Shown: piece by piece, positions 8,356-16,097 of the stretch
How the letters are laid out: each line of letters begins with the position of its first letter
Position numbering within the stretch: position 1 is the first letter of the stretch
DNA from: Nonomuraea jiangxiensis
GTDB lineage: Bacteria > Actinomycetota > Actinomycetes > Streptosporangiales > Streptosporangiaceae
DNA length: 64,000 bases
Assembly (NCBI RefSeq): GCF_900099965.1
Contig: NZ_FNDJ01000023.1
Coordinates: 62,001-126,000 of the forward strand
Direction of reading: 5' to 3'
Position numbers and translations under genes: made by a program
The notes under the pieces: generated by a model
What the model saw: the letters and a program-made list of their open reading frames with translations, nothing else
What the model was told of the DNA's origin: nothing
The model's database searches: none

Positions 8356-9031
8356 GGCGGGACATCCTTTCAGAGGTGGTCAATGCAGGGGTGGCCGCGT
8401 CAGGTGGGCTCGTTGCCAGAGCGCCACGTGATGCCGCAGCCGATGGACAGGATGTGCGGTTCGGGGACGTGGGCTCCGGGTGAGGAACCGGTCGGTGGCG
8501 TCGCGGGGCAGTTTTGCGGTGACCGCCTGGTCGGCGTCCACGAGGTACGGGAATGCCCAGCCGGTCCGCGTCAGCTGGTCGCGCAGTCCGGGCTCGGCGT
8601 CGTCGGGGGAGGCCGGATAGTCCGCTGCCCGCGTAGTAGGCGGCGCACGAGGCGACGGGCACCGTCAGTTTTCCTGTTCGGTACAGGCGGGTCCAGCGGG
8701 GCCTGGGTTCGATCTGGTGCAGGAACGGGGTGGTGTCCACGGCGGCGAGCCGGGTGCGGCCCGCGCCCCAGCCGATGGTGGCCCGCCGGCTCCCGAGCAG
8801 CCCCGCCTCGGCCAGCTCCGCCTCGGCTACCTCGGCCGGGGTGTCGGCGTAGGGGGCGACGTACATGGCGTCCACGGGGCAGTACGCCTCGCACAGGTAG
8901 CAGGTCTGGCAGTCCGACTGACGGGCGACAACCGGCACCTCGCCGCGTGCGCCGTCGAAGACGTGCGTCGGGCAGACCTTGACGCAGATGCCGCACTTCA
9001 CGCAGCGGTCCGGGCTGATCAGTTCGATCAT
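7961..9031 (-). CDS. 4Fe-4S dicluster ferredoxin with lost stop (real part about 8640-9031)
   Basis: ATG at 9031 starts a ferredoxin with two cluster-binding motifs, CVKCGICVKVCP (residues 10-21) and CQTCYLCEAYCP (41-52). The following GSRRATIGWGAGR is the normal tail of this family, which usually ends after about 110-130 residues. Here no stop occurs; the frame runs through a peroxiredoxin scrap and across the start of the haloperoxidase to 7961. Everything beyond about 8640 is very probably read-through of junk. It normally partners a flavoprotein reductase; only a possible 28-codon stub remains upstream. Probably a damaged gene. Confidence 0.55.
   Translation of the reverse strand: MIELISPDRCVKCGICVKVCPTHVFDGARGEVPVVARQSDCQTCYLCEAYCPVDAMYVAPYADTPAEVAEAELAEAGLLGSRRATIGWGAGRTRLAAVDTTPFLHQIEPRPRWTRLYRTGKLTVPVASCAAYYAGSGLSGLPRRRRARTARPADADRLGIPVPRGRRPGGHRKTAPRRHRPVPHPEPTSPNRTSCPSAAASRGALATSPPDAATPALTTSERMSRLVRAFLLCASPVALRCHRGRARHQHGLLRHSRLRFDRADTETGWRRRGGGMVRRHRRHHRRRRILRAGHQQPHMGDQLAVRRPRPAIRTPPDRLPGRRARLRGPHLTSGPDPGPHRRARRGLRGDAGTHPR
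8400..8606 (-). pseudogene. C-terminal scrap of a thioredoxin-like peroxiredoxin
   Basis: Reverse strand, two frames. One frame gives DDAEPGLRDQLTRTGWAFPY then LVDADQ, as in AhpC/TSA-type proteins where FPYL.D is conserved. In a second frame the sequence ends with SIGCGITWRSGNEPT and a stop, matching the conserved end (SMGC-IKW-PGNEP) of this group. The catalytic Cys region and N-terminus are missing. It sits fused to the 3' end of the ferredoxin frame. Confidence 0.5.
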
Positions 9032-9118
9032 CTACGCCCCCACGGGTTCGGGCCGGATGGTGACCGTGTCCAGCCCGGACAGGATGAGGCGCCGCCGTCG
9101 CGCCGACTGACCGACCAT
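9032..9118 (-). CDS. 28-codon ORF in front of the ferredoxin (leader peptide or flavoprotein stub)
   Basis: ATG at 9118 to TAG at 9032, directly abutting the ferredoxin ATG (TAG then ATG). The peptide ends LSGLDTVTIRPEPVGA, which resembles the C-terminal end expected of the flavoprotein normally encoded before such ferredoxins, joined to an Arg-rich start. The inverted-repeat operator lies three bases before its ATG. It is either a translated leader coupled to the ferredoxin or what a deletion left of the flavoprotein. Confidence 0.35.
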   Translation of the reverse strand: MVGQSARRRRLILSGLDTVTIRPEPVGA

Positions 9119-9120
9119 GT

Positions 9121-9145
9121 AAAACCTATATATCAGGTAGGTTTT
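9121..9145. promoter_or_regulatory. operator-like inverted repeat upstream of the ferredoxin
   Basis: AAAACCTA (9121-9128) and TAGGTTTT (9138-9145) are a perfect 8-base inverted repeat around a nine-base AT-rich centre; the inner part also reads ACCTatatatCAGGT. It is the most AT-rich spot of the area. The form recalls Rrf2- or TetR-type operators, and Rrf2 regulators often control such redox genes; no regulator gene is left beside it. Confidence 0.6.
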
Positions 9146-9287
9146 TAAGTCAATCTTCCTCTGCCGGGACCAGGATGCCGCGCTCGATCATGGCGGCTCC
9201 CTATGGCCGCCCACGTGCGGAGCCCCTTACTGCGTATTTGAGAAGATCGTTCATCTTCGCCGCCAGGGCTGCCGGTCTGCCCCAGAC

Positions 9288-9354
9288 CGCTACCCTTCGC
9301 ACCTGACCGACGCGCAGTGGGGGAGCTGATCGAACCTCTCCTGCCCGAGCCGGT
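9288..9354 (+). mobile_element. N-terminal scrap of an IS5-type transposase
   Basis: Forward strand reads RYPSHLTDAQW and, after an insertion of two G in the run following TGG, ELIEPLLPEP. This is the well-known start of IS5-family transposases (RYPSDLTDAQWELIEPLLP). The rest of the element, its DDE domain and terminal repeats are absent. It is a fossil of an insertion event in this rearranged stretch. Confidence 0.55.
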
Positions 9355-9431
9355 ATCACCTCCGGAACTGTCGGGCGACTGCTCTCGTTGCTCCCTACGC
9401 GAAAGCAGAAGATCACAGACGGAGGCAGCCT

Positions 9432-10175
9432 TTGTCGCCATCCCCGTTACGCGCCGTCCGACTGGCCATGGCCGCGTTCCTCCTTCTCACCGGATGCGCC
9501 TCCCTCTCCAACGGATCAGACAGGAACGGCTGGAGCTCGGGCTCGTGGGAGGGGGACTTCGAGGAGGGCGTTGAGGAGGATCCGTTCCTGGCTGAAGAGG
9601 AGGTCCCCGACGAGAACGTCAAGCCCTCCTTCGCGGAGATCTGCGTCAGGAAGAAGACCATGGTGCGCGCCGCGTACCGGTCCTGCGACGACGCCGAGAA
9701 GGGCCACGCCTGGTACTACCTGTCTCTCGACGCCGAGATCCCAGCAACCGGCGGGAAAGCCAGGTCCGGAACGTTCGAGTTGCCGGGCTACGACGGCGTG
9801 CGGGTCTCGGGCAAGGGTGGCAGAGGGAGGAAGATCGCCCTGCCCCTCGACGATGGCGAGCGCATCGAGATCTGCGTGCGGACGAGGACCCGCGTGCGTA
9901 CGGACGACGGCTACTGCGACGATATACAGCCGGAAAAGGGCTACGCCTGGTATTACCTCCCCTTCTCCCGCCGCGTTCCCCGGTTGAACGCCAAGGCCGA
10001 GCACGGAACGTATCGCTATTCGCCACATCAAACCGCGTTTCGGGCACGCCCCGAGGGCGGCAAGGGCAAGGCGGCGATCGCTGAGGAGACCGAGGAGCGG
10101 CCGACCATCATGCCTACACCGCGGACGTGCCGGACACCCAACATATGGCAACCCAAGATCTATTACTGCTCCTGA
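9432..10175 (+). CDS. lipoprotein with two internal Cys-containing repeats
   Basis: 247 aa from TTG at 9432 with GGAGG eight bases upstream. Lipobox LLTGC with lipidated Cys22. An acidic linker (residues 40-62) follows. Two repeats of about 36 residues, 69-104 (EICVRKKTMV...YRSCDDAEKGHAWYYL) and 146-183 (EICVRTRTRV...YCDDIQPEKGYAWYYL), share ICVR, a second Cys and (H/Y)AWYYLP-like ends, so each likely forms a small beta unit with one disulphide. Exported and anchored outside the membrane. No named family recognised; no operon partner on this strand. Confidence 0.75.
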   Translation: MSPSPLRAVRLAMAAFLLLTGCASLSNGSDRNGWSSGSWEGDFEEGVEEDPFLAEEEVPDENVKPSFAEICVRKKTMVRAAYRSCDDAEKGHAWYYLSLDAEIPATGGKARSGTFELPGYDGVRVSGKGGRGRKIALPLDDGERIEICVRTRTRVRTDDGYCDDIQPEKGYAWYYLPFSRRVPRLNAKAEHGTYRYSPHQTAFRARPEGGKGKAAIAEETEERPTIMPTPRTCRTPNIWQPKIYYCS

Positions 10176-10492
10176 GCGCGCCGCATTCGGGTTGTTCACC
10201 GCGGCATTTCAATCGCCTCAGGCGGGCGGCAGTGTTGCCTGGCGCTCGTCGGCTTGACTCCTCTGGCCGCGCCCAGCATTCAGGACGGCGAACCTTGTCC
10301 CACCGCCCAGCCACCTTGTGACGGGACATGTGAGCCGCACGCGGTTGCTGCGACCACCAAGTTGTAGATGGCGGTTCCGTGCTGTGGTTGGGGGGAGCCT
10401 GGCCAGGCTCCGTGTTCATGCCCGCCAGTTGAGGATCGGCACTCTGGTGGACGTGTCGGTCCGGGGGTCGGGCGGTTAAGCCTCTGTACTGG
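10176..10492. other. 317-base stretch without a recognised gene
   Basis: Between the lipoprotein and the stop of the phosphotransferase-like gene. It contains an 18-base perfect palindrome, GGAGCCTGG/CCAGGCTCC at 10394-10411, followed on the reverse strand by no T-run. It may help end transcription of the reverse-strand gene. No coding similarity seen. Confidence 0.4.
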
Positions 10493-11068
10493 TCAGCCCA
10501 GGAGTTCGGATCTGAGGCGGTCGAAGGCTCGCGAGGTCGGGAGGTGGTCAAGGGACTGCTTGATGGTCAGGGCGCAGTCGCGGGGGCTGGCGGTGGTGGT
10601 GTCGCATTCGATGTCGTAGTTGCCGTAGGAGTGGACCTGCCCGAGCTGGGCTGCTGCCTGCCCGAGCTGCCTGTCGCCGCGTGCTTTCTCCCGCCGTGCC
10701 AGTTCCTGTGCTGAACAGCGGACGCCGATGAAGACGACGTCTAGGCCGCTGAGTACGGTGAGGCAGTCCAGCAGGCGCCACTGCTCGCTGAGGACGTAGT
10801 CGACGACGAGGTCGTTGCCGGCTCGGGCCATGCCCGCGACCGCGCGGTGGAAGCCGGCCCGGGTCCGGGTCAGGACGGTGGCCAGCTCGTCGGGGTCCAG
10901 CTCCAGCGAGCGCTGGCGGGCGCGCATGGCGTTGATCGCATCGACGGGCATGTGGAAGAAGGGACGGTCCAGGACGAGCAGGAGTTGCTCGGCGATGCTC
11001 GATTTGCCCGAGCTGGACGTCCCGTTGAGGAAGAGGACCTGCCCGGTCCGGGGTGTTGCGGAACTCAT
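10493..11068 (-). CDS. chloramphenicol 3-O-phosphotransferase-like P-loop kinase
   Basis: 191 aa. Walker A GTSSSGKSS (residues 16-24) close to the N-terminus, then VDAINAMRARQ, a central hydrophobic strand with Asp (GNDLVVDYVL), and GVRCSAQELARREKARGDR, which corresponds to the GVRC...E..RGDR segment of chloramphenicol phosphotransferase from chloramphenicol producers. End segment YDIECDTTTASPRDCA also agrees. The family transfers phosphate from ATP to the C-3 hydroxyl of chloramphenicol, but many relatives have unknown substrates, so resistance is only a possibility. Stands alone on the reverse strand. Confidence 0.8.
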   Translation of the reverse strand: MSSATPRTGQVLFLNGTSSSGKSSIAEQLLLVLDRPFFHMPVDAINAMRARQRSLELDPDELATVLTRTRAGFHRAVAGMARAGNDLVVDYVLSEQWRLLDCLTVLSGLDVVFIGVRCSAQELARREKARGDRQLGQAAAQLGQVHSYGNYDIECDTTTASPRDCALTIKQSLDHLPTSRAFDRLRSELLG

Positions 11069-11539
11069 GGCTTCAGTCTGGCGGGGGTTCGGAGAGGTGC
11101 TCGCCGTCGCTGCCGCCGGGGAGGAAGGTGAAGGGGTCCAGGTCGGCGCGGCGTGCGTCCAGGGTGTAGGCGGGGCCGGCAGTGACGGGGCGAGCGTGGC
11201 AGGTCAGCGGACAGCCAGCGGGCGATGTGTTGCGGCGCTCCATCGGGTCTCCGCTCTGGACGGCCTCACGACCAAGGCGGAGTTACGTACGAGCCTGACC
11301 GACCAGGAGCGGACCCCGCGCGAGCGCACCCACGAGGGGCCCCGTCGCCGTACGCCTGTGACTTTTCGGCACCACCTTGCACAGGTTCGCAGGAACATGT
11401 GCGCTTTGCTGGAGGACTCGTCGCAGGCAATGGCGACGCTGCCCTGAGTGGGCCGGTCGGGTTGGCCGGTATGCCTCGTCGGCTGTCTGGCGGGCTTTCA
11501 GCGCGACAACATTGCACCGCAGGGATCTATGCTTCGTCG
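11069..11539. other. 471-base stretch without a confident gene
   Basis: Between the kinase start and the HEAT-type gene. The forward frame of the HEAT-type gene is open back to 11225, but the upstream residues have no family likeness and are rich in Arg/Pro/Gly. A reverse frame ending near 11074 (LDARRADLDPFTFLPGGSD) looks weakly protein-like but lacks a partner family. Promoters not identified. Confidence 0.35.
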
Positions 11540-12658
11540 GTGCGACACGAGGACCTCCTGGCCCAGACGGACTGGTCTGTGGTCGAGCACGCGTACGCCG
11601 GGGACCCCGACGCGCCCTCGTCGCCGGAGATTCTCGCGGCCTTGCTGACCGAGAACGCCGGCCGCCAGGGTCGGGCGCTTCACGACCTTTGCCACGTTGT
11701 CCACCACCAGGGCGGCATCTACAGTGCGACGGCGCCGGTGGCGCGCTTCGTTGCCGCAGTGCTCGACGATCCCCGCACACTGACGCCGGTTCTGCCCAGA
11801 CATGGCATCCGTGGCGTCATGGTGCCGCTTCGGGTCGCCCTGCTGCGCTGGCTGACGTCGGTCATGCAGCACATCACCGAGCCGGACGGGCGTCGGCGGG
11901 GCTTCCCGGCCGACGTCGCCGCGTGCCGTGCCATCCGTCCATCCGTCTACCGCGCTGCGTACGCCATGCGCACCGACCCCGACCCAGCGGTCGCCTCCGA
12001 GGCGCTGGGCACCCTGCTCGCCTGTCTGCTCGACGCCCCGGAACTCGCGGACCACCGAGCCGAGGCCGCTGCGTGGTCGCGCGGCGGCCGCGCCCTCGCC
12101 GGCCTCGACAAGCACGCCAGGGTGATGGCGGTCATGACCCTGCAATCGTGGGGGTACGACACGAAACCAGCGATGGAAACGGACCCGGATCCGGTGGTAC
12201 GGGCAGCCGCAGCGCTCTCACCCGCGAACGCGGACAGCATCCAAGGCACGCGGGCGCTGCTGGAGGTGTTGTCGGCGCCGTCTGCCGCAGTGTGGTGCAA
12301 GCGTGACTACCCGCACTTCGGTCCGATCTTCATGTCCGACTTCCTGCCCGCAGCCATCGACCGGGCGACCCTGGATGACCTGACCCCTGTCCTGGACGTT
12401 CTCCTTGCCGGCGCGCCACGCATCATCTACCTCGGCGATTGGGGCGGCCGGTTGCGCATGAAGGCATTCCCGGGTGGGTTCCCGCCCGTCGAGCCGCTCG
12501 ACACCGCCCAGCGAGCACTCCTGAACGTGATCGCGGCCCGCTGCTTCAGCCCGGACTCCCCACGCATGTGGTCCAGTGGCGACGCCCGGATGGCGCTGCG
12601 CGCCCTTGTACCAGAGGGCGCGGTGCCGCCCCTCGGAGCCACTGGATTCCTGGCCTGA
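11540..12658 (+). CDS. HEAT-repeat-type hypothetical protein
   Basis: About 372 aa from GTG at 11540. The start VRHEDLLAQTDWSVVEHAYA matches the usual opening of a large actinomycete group of PBS-lyase/HEAT-type proteins (TDW...L.HAYG). HHQGGIYSATAPVARFVAAV, around residue 50, is the other group signature, followed by helical repeats that end in PDP or aspartate-rich turns (ASEALGTLLACL, DPDPVVRAAAAL). Such proteins are thought to be protein-binding scaffolds; role unknown. The frame is open further upstream to 11225, so the true start is uncertain. Confidence 0.7.
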   Translation: MRHEDLLAQTDWSVVEHAYAGDPDAPSSPEILAALLTENAGRQGRALHDLCHVVHHQGGIYSATAPVARFVAAVLDDPRTLTPVLPRHGIRGVMVPLRVALLRWLTSVMQHITEPDGRRRGFPADVAACRAIRPSVYRAAYAMRTDPDPAVASEALGTLLACLLDAPELADHRAEAAAWSRGGRALAGLDKHARVMAVMTLQSWGYDTKPAMETDPDPVVRAAAALSPANADSIQGTRALLEVLSAPSAAVWCKRDYPHFGPIFMSDFLPAAIDRATLDDLTPVLDVLLAGAPRIIYLGDWGGRLRMKAFPGGFPPVEPLDTAQRALLNVIAARCFSPDSPRMWSSGDARMALRALVPEGAVPPLGATGFLA

Positions 12659-13012
12659 CCTTCTGTAATGCCGAAGCGCCTGACGCGGATCCATGGGCAT
12701 GGAACTTCCGCCGCTCGGCATACGGGTCGCGTCCTCAGAGCGGTGCGGGTGTCGACCTGGCGGGCGTTGCCGGATGGAGCTGGGCGGGTGCTGGAGCTTT
12801 CAGGTCCTTCACATTGAGGTCGCTACCGTAAATAGGTGATACGCATATCCTATTTTTGGCGGGAGTATCGCAGTTTTCTCCGAAACGCGCAACACGTGTG
12901 GCAATAAATGCCATTTGCACATTTATGCAACGATGCGCATTTCTCCGAGGCAGATGCCCAGTAATGATGAGTCGTGATGTTCCCCCCCGACATCGATTCG
13001 ACAGGAGCGCCG
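12659..13012. other. 354-base intergenic region, AT-rich in its second half
   Basis: Bases 12830-12965 are clearly AT-richer than the surrounding DNA and hold short palindromes, listed separately. This is probably the promoter region of the small secreted protein at 13013. Before 12830 I see nothing recognisable. Confidence 0.45.
12899..12930. promoter_or_regulatory. two adjacent AT-rich palindromes upstream of secreted protein
   Basis: TGGCAATAAATGCCA (12899-12913) has 5-base arms TGGCA/TGCCA. TTGCACATTTATGCAA (12915-12930) has arms TTGCA/TGCAA. They are separated by one base and placed about 85 bases before the start of the secreted protein gene. Paired short palindromes at this distance suggest a regulator-binding site; the regulator is unknown. 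Confidence 0.45.
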
Positions 13013-13537
13013 ATGAGAAGACTGCTGACCGCCATCGTCGTCGCGGCAGCCGCCGTCATGTGCCTTTCGCCCTCCCCGGCAGGTGCATCGACGCAGATGC
13101 TCGGCCCCAGCACGAACGTCTGCGCGAACGCCCCCATCCCCACCGGCTCGATGCCGACGGCCTACTTCGACTGGTACCAGTGTGGCCAGCCCGGCACCAT
13201 CTACTACAACGCGAAAACCATCAAGGTCATCAGCGACACCCCCTCCGGCGGCACGGTGACCACCTGCATCACGCCTCCGCCCCCGGCCGGGTTCTATGCC
13301 ACGGCGCTGTCCTACTCCTACAACTGTGAAATCAGCAAGACCCCCAACGGCGTCCTCAACAACCAGCAGACCCTCACCAACCTCAACGGCCTGCCCTCCG
13401 GCCGCACACTCGTCATCTGCGGCGTCCAGTCGGCGCCGCCCGGCTGGACGGTCGTCGCCGTCGTGCAGACCTACCTGTGCGTGTACGCCCGAGGCGGCGG
13501 GGTCGGCGACAACGCCGTATCGATCCGCAAGCTCTGA
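13013..13537 (+). CDS. small secreted cysteine-containing protein, unknown function
   Basis: 174 aa. ATG at 13013 with AGGAG seven bases upstream; a signal peptide (MRRLLTAIVVAAAAVMCLS, cleavage after AGAS near residue 27). The mature part has evenly spaced cysteines in contexts NVCANAP, WYQCGQPG, VTTCITPP, YNCEIS, VICGVQ, YLCVYA, suggesting three disulphides, and two halves that look alike (PSGGTVTTCITPPPPAGFYA and PSGRTLVICGVQSAPPGWTV), that is an internal duplication. No named family. A strong terminator follows. Confidence 0.75.
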   Translation: MRRLLTAIVVAAAAVMCLSPSPAGASTQMLGPSTNVCANAPIPTGSMPTAYFDWYQCGQPGTIYYNAKTIKVISDTPSGGTVTTCITPPPPAGFYATALSYSYNCEISKTPNGVLNNQQTLTNLNGLPSGRTLVICGVQSAPPGWTVVAVVQTYLCVYARGGGVGDNAVSIRKL

Positions 13538-13551
13538 GCCCGACGGTCACC

Positions 13552-13586
13552 GAGCCTGACACCCCACCTGAGGAGGTGTCAGGCTC
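13552..13586 (+). terminator. stem-loop terminator after the secreted protein gene
   Basis: GAGCCTGACACC (13552-13563) pairs perfectly with GGTGTCAGGCTC (13575-13586) over an 11-base loop, 14 bases after the stop codon. A 12-base-pair GC-rich stem without a long T-run is common for terminators in high-GC actinomycetes. Confidence 0.8.
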
Positions 13587-13763
13587 TCATGGTTCCCGCC
13601 CAGGGAGCCGCATCGTAGACGTTGCTGATCCGGCAACAGGATTGGGCGACTTCCCAGGTCAGCGGGATGATCGGTGGTAGCGCCCGCGGAGCCGAGCCGA
13701 CGCGGAGCGGGGGACAGGAGCACTGCCGCCGGCAGAGGCGGGCACGCCATCTGGAGGAGACGC

Positions 13764-14772
13764 ATGCCACAGCACGTCGCGGAGATCACGCATCGTTCGG
13801 TGTCCGTGCCGGGCGGCCGGATTCATGTCGCGGAGCAGGGGAGCGGGCCGCTGGTGCTGCTCGTCCATGGCTTCCCGGAGTCCTGGTACTCCTGGCGCCA
13901 TCAACTCCCGGCGCTCGCGCAGGCCGGTTACCGGGCGGTCGCGCTCGACGTCCGCGGCTACGGCCGATCCTCCAAACCGGCCGCGGAGGACGGCTACCGG
14001 ATGCTCGCCCTGGTGGAGGACAACGTCGCGCTGGTGCGCGCCCTGGGCGAGGAGTCCGCGGTGATCATCGGCCACGACTGGGGCTCGAACATCGCCGCCA
14101 CGTCCGCCCTGCTGCACCCCGAGGTCTTCCGCGCGGTGGGGCTGCTGAGCGTGCCGTACGCGCCGCCCGGCGGCCCCCGCCCCACCGGCGTCTTCGCTCA
14201 GCTGGGCGGTGACCAGGAGTTCTACGTCTCCTATTTCCAGGAGCCCGGGCGCGCCGAGGCCGAGATGGAACCCGACGTGCGGGGCTGGCTCGCGGGCTTC
14301 TACGCGGCGCTGTCCGCCGAGACCATGCCCGGCCCCGATGCCCCGGACCCGCACTTCGTCAGTCCCGGCGCAACGCTGCGCGACCGGTTCCCCAGCGGCC
14401 GGCTGCCCCTCCTGGCTCGCCGAGGACGACCTGGAGGTATACGCCGGCGAGTTCGAACGTACCGGCATGACCGGCGCGCTCAACCGCTACCGCAACATGG
14501 ACCGCGACTGGGAGGACCTCGCCGGCTTCAACGGCGCCCCCATCAAGCAGCCCTCCCTATTCATCGGCGGCAGCCTGGACGCCTCCACGACCTGGATGGC
14601 CGACGCGATCGACGCCTACCCGGCCGCCCTTCCCGGGCTGGTCTCCTCCCACCTCCTGGACGGCTGCGGCCACTGGATCCAGCAGGAACGTCCCGACGAG
14701 GTCAACCAGCTCCTGACCGACTGGCTCACGGCCCTGCCCGCTGTCGGCCCTTCGGGGCGCCGTGTCCGATGA
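13764..14772 (+). pseudogene. epoxide hydrolase (alpha/beta-hydrolase), single-base frameshift
   Basis: ATG at 13764 with GGAGGAG in front. Clear soluble epoxide hydrolase: oxyanion motif HGFPESWYSW (about residues 35-44), DVRGYGRSSKP, and nucleophile elbow GHDWGSNIA (Asp). At the CCCC run 14406-14409 the frame breaks; dropping one C continues with PSWLAEDDLEVYAGEFERTG and ends properly, including the catalytic His in DGCGHWIQQERPDEVN, to a stop at 14772. Apart from this one base the gene looks intact (about 335 aa), so either a very recent mutation or a consensus error. Confidence 0.8.
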
Positions 14773-14799
14773 TGCCCAGGACCGAAGGCATCCGTGCCT

Positions 14800-15594
14800 C
14801 TACCCCGCCTGAAAGCTGGTCGTCGTTCCCTCGCCGGGCTTCGTGAAGTAGGCGGCGCTGTCCGCGTCCGCCGGGTAGTAGGACTCGATCGCGACCTCGT
14901 CCAGCGTGATGTCCATGGGGGTGCCGAACGTGGTGGTGGTCGAGAACAGCCGCAGTTCCCGATCGCCGAAGCGGAAGATCATCGGGATCGCGATCTCGGA
15001 CTCGACCGGGTGGCTCACGTCCTCGGAGCCGGGCGCCAGGAATTCCTCGTAGAGTGCGGTGAGCTCGGGGTCGGGAGCCGTGGCGAGCTGGCGCGCGATC
15101 CTGGTACGGAGCACCGTACGCACCTGGGCCAGGTTGACGATCCGGGTGGCGAGCCCACGCGGGTCCAGTCCGAGCCGCACCATGTTGATCGGCGGTCGCA
15201 GCAGGTCAGGGGCCACACCGGCGAGGAACGGGTCAATGGCGCGATTGCTCATCACGATGTTCCACCGGCGATCGATGGCCAGCGCGGGGTACGGCTCGTG
15301 GGCGCGCAGCACCCGCTCGATCGCGTCCCAGGCCGCCGACAGGGCCTCCCCGTCCAGCGGCCGCTCGGCGTAGCGGGGAGCGAAGCCGGCCGCGAGCAAC
15401 AGGCGGTTGCGCTCACGCAACGGCACATCGAGCTGATCGGCGAGCCGGAGGATCATGTCGGCGCTCGGGTTCGACTTGCCGGTCTCCACCAGGCTGACGT
15501 GACGAGCCGAGATGTCGGCGGCGATGGCGAGGTCGAGCTGGCTGAGTCGCCGGCGGTGCCGCCACTGCCGCAACTGTTCCCCGACGGTGTACAT
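14800..15594 (-). CDS. XRE-family regulator with MmyB-like ligand-binding domain
   Basis: 264 aa. N-terminal helix-turn-helix (residues 3-60: GEQLRQWRHRRRLSQLDLAI... SARHVSLVETGKSNPSADMI), then a PAS-like MmyB/MLTR domain with the family signature RWNIVMSNRAI (about 109-119) that in this group binds fatty-acid-like ligands. The gene is divergent from the SnoaL-like gene at 15682, 87 bases away, and faces the epoxide hydrolase. MmyB-type regulators usually control a neighbouring oxidoreductase or hydrolase, so the SnoaL gene or the hydrolase is the likely target. Confidence 0.9.
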   Translation of the reverse strand: MYTVGEQLRQWRHRRRLSQLDLAIAADISARHVSLVETGKSNPSADMILRLADQLDVPLRERNRLLLAAGFAPRYAERPLDGEALSAAWDAIERVLRAHEPYPALAIDRRWNIVMSNRAIDPFLAGVAPDLLRPPINMVRLGLDPRGLATRIVNLAQVRTVLRTRIARQLATAPDPELTALYEEFLAPGSEDVSHPVESEIAIPMIFRFGDRELRLFSTTTTFGTPMDITLDEVAIESYYPADADSAAYFTKPGEGTTTSFQAG

Positions 15595-15681
15595 GGCGGT
15601 CGATGTTACCTTTCGTGGCGCCGTACGCCATGAAGTGGCATTTCATCGACAACCGGGGCAACGGCGGAAACACTGCTTGCC

Positions 15682-16071
15682 GTGACCACAGAGAACAAGA
15701 ACATCGTCCAGCGGGCGCTGACGGAGCTGGTCGGGACGGGCGACGTGGATGCGCTCGCGCCGTTGCTGACCGACGACTTCGTCCACCACAGGCCCGATTC
15801 CACCTCGTCGACCAAGGCGGAATGGCTCGCCGCCGTACGCGCCGCGCTCATCCCGCTCGCCGGCATGCAAGTGGAGATCCAGCACGTGCTGGCCGACGGG
15901 GATCACGTCGTGATGTACTCGCGGCGCTGGCTGCCCGGCGCCGAGCCGGGGATCGCGGTCGTCGACATCTGGCGCCTCGACGACGGCCTGATCGCCGAGG
16001 CGTGGGAGATCATCGAGCCGGTGGCCCGGGCGACCGAGCACCTGACGTGGTGGGAACCCGCCGCTCACTGA
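15682..16071 (+). CDS. SnoaL-like (NTF2-fold) protein
   Basis: 129 aa from GTG at 15682. NTF2-like pattern: an N-terminal helix (VQRALTELVGTGD), LLTDDFVHHRPD, and late strands GDHVVMYSRRW and IAVVDIWRLDDGLIAEAWE, the typical SnoaL-like end where His/Asp line a small hydrophobic pocket. Catalytic role not predictable; such proteins act as isomerases, dehydratases or carriers of small molecules. Divergent from the XRE regulator, which probably controls it. Confidence 0.8.
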   Translation: MTTENKNIVQRALTELVGTGDVDALAPLLTDDFVHHRPDSTSSTKAEWLAAVRAALIPLAGMQVEIQHVLADGDHVVMYSRRWLPGAEPGIAVVDIWRLDDGLIAEAWEIIEPVARATEHLTWWEPAAH

Positions 16072-16097
16072 CCTGGGCAGCGTCACGGGTATGGGGG

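Noticed and set aside
11074..11242. Short reverse frame before the phosphotransferase-like gene (LDARRADLDPFTFLPGGSD)
   Set aside because: Protein-like look but no family, and a GC-rich shadow cannot be excluded.
15600..15660. ATGAA/TTCAT inverted repeat between XRE and SnoaL-like genes
   Set aside because: Only five-base arms; too short to call as an operator, although the XRE protein probably binds in this gap.
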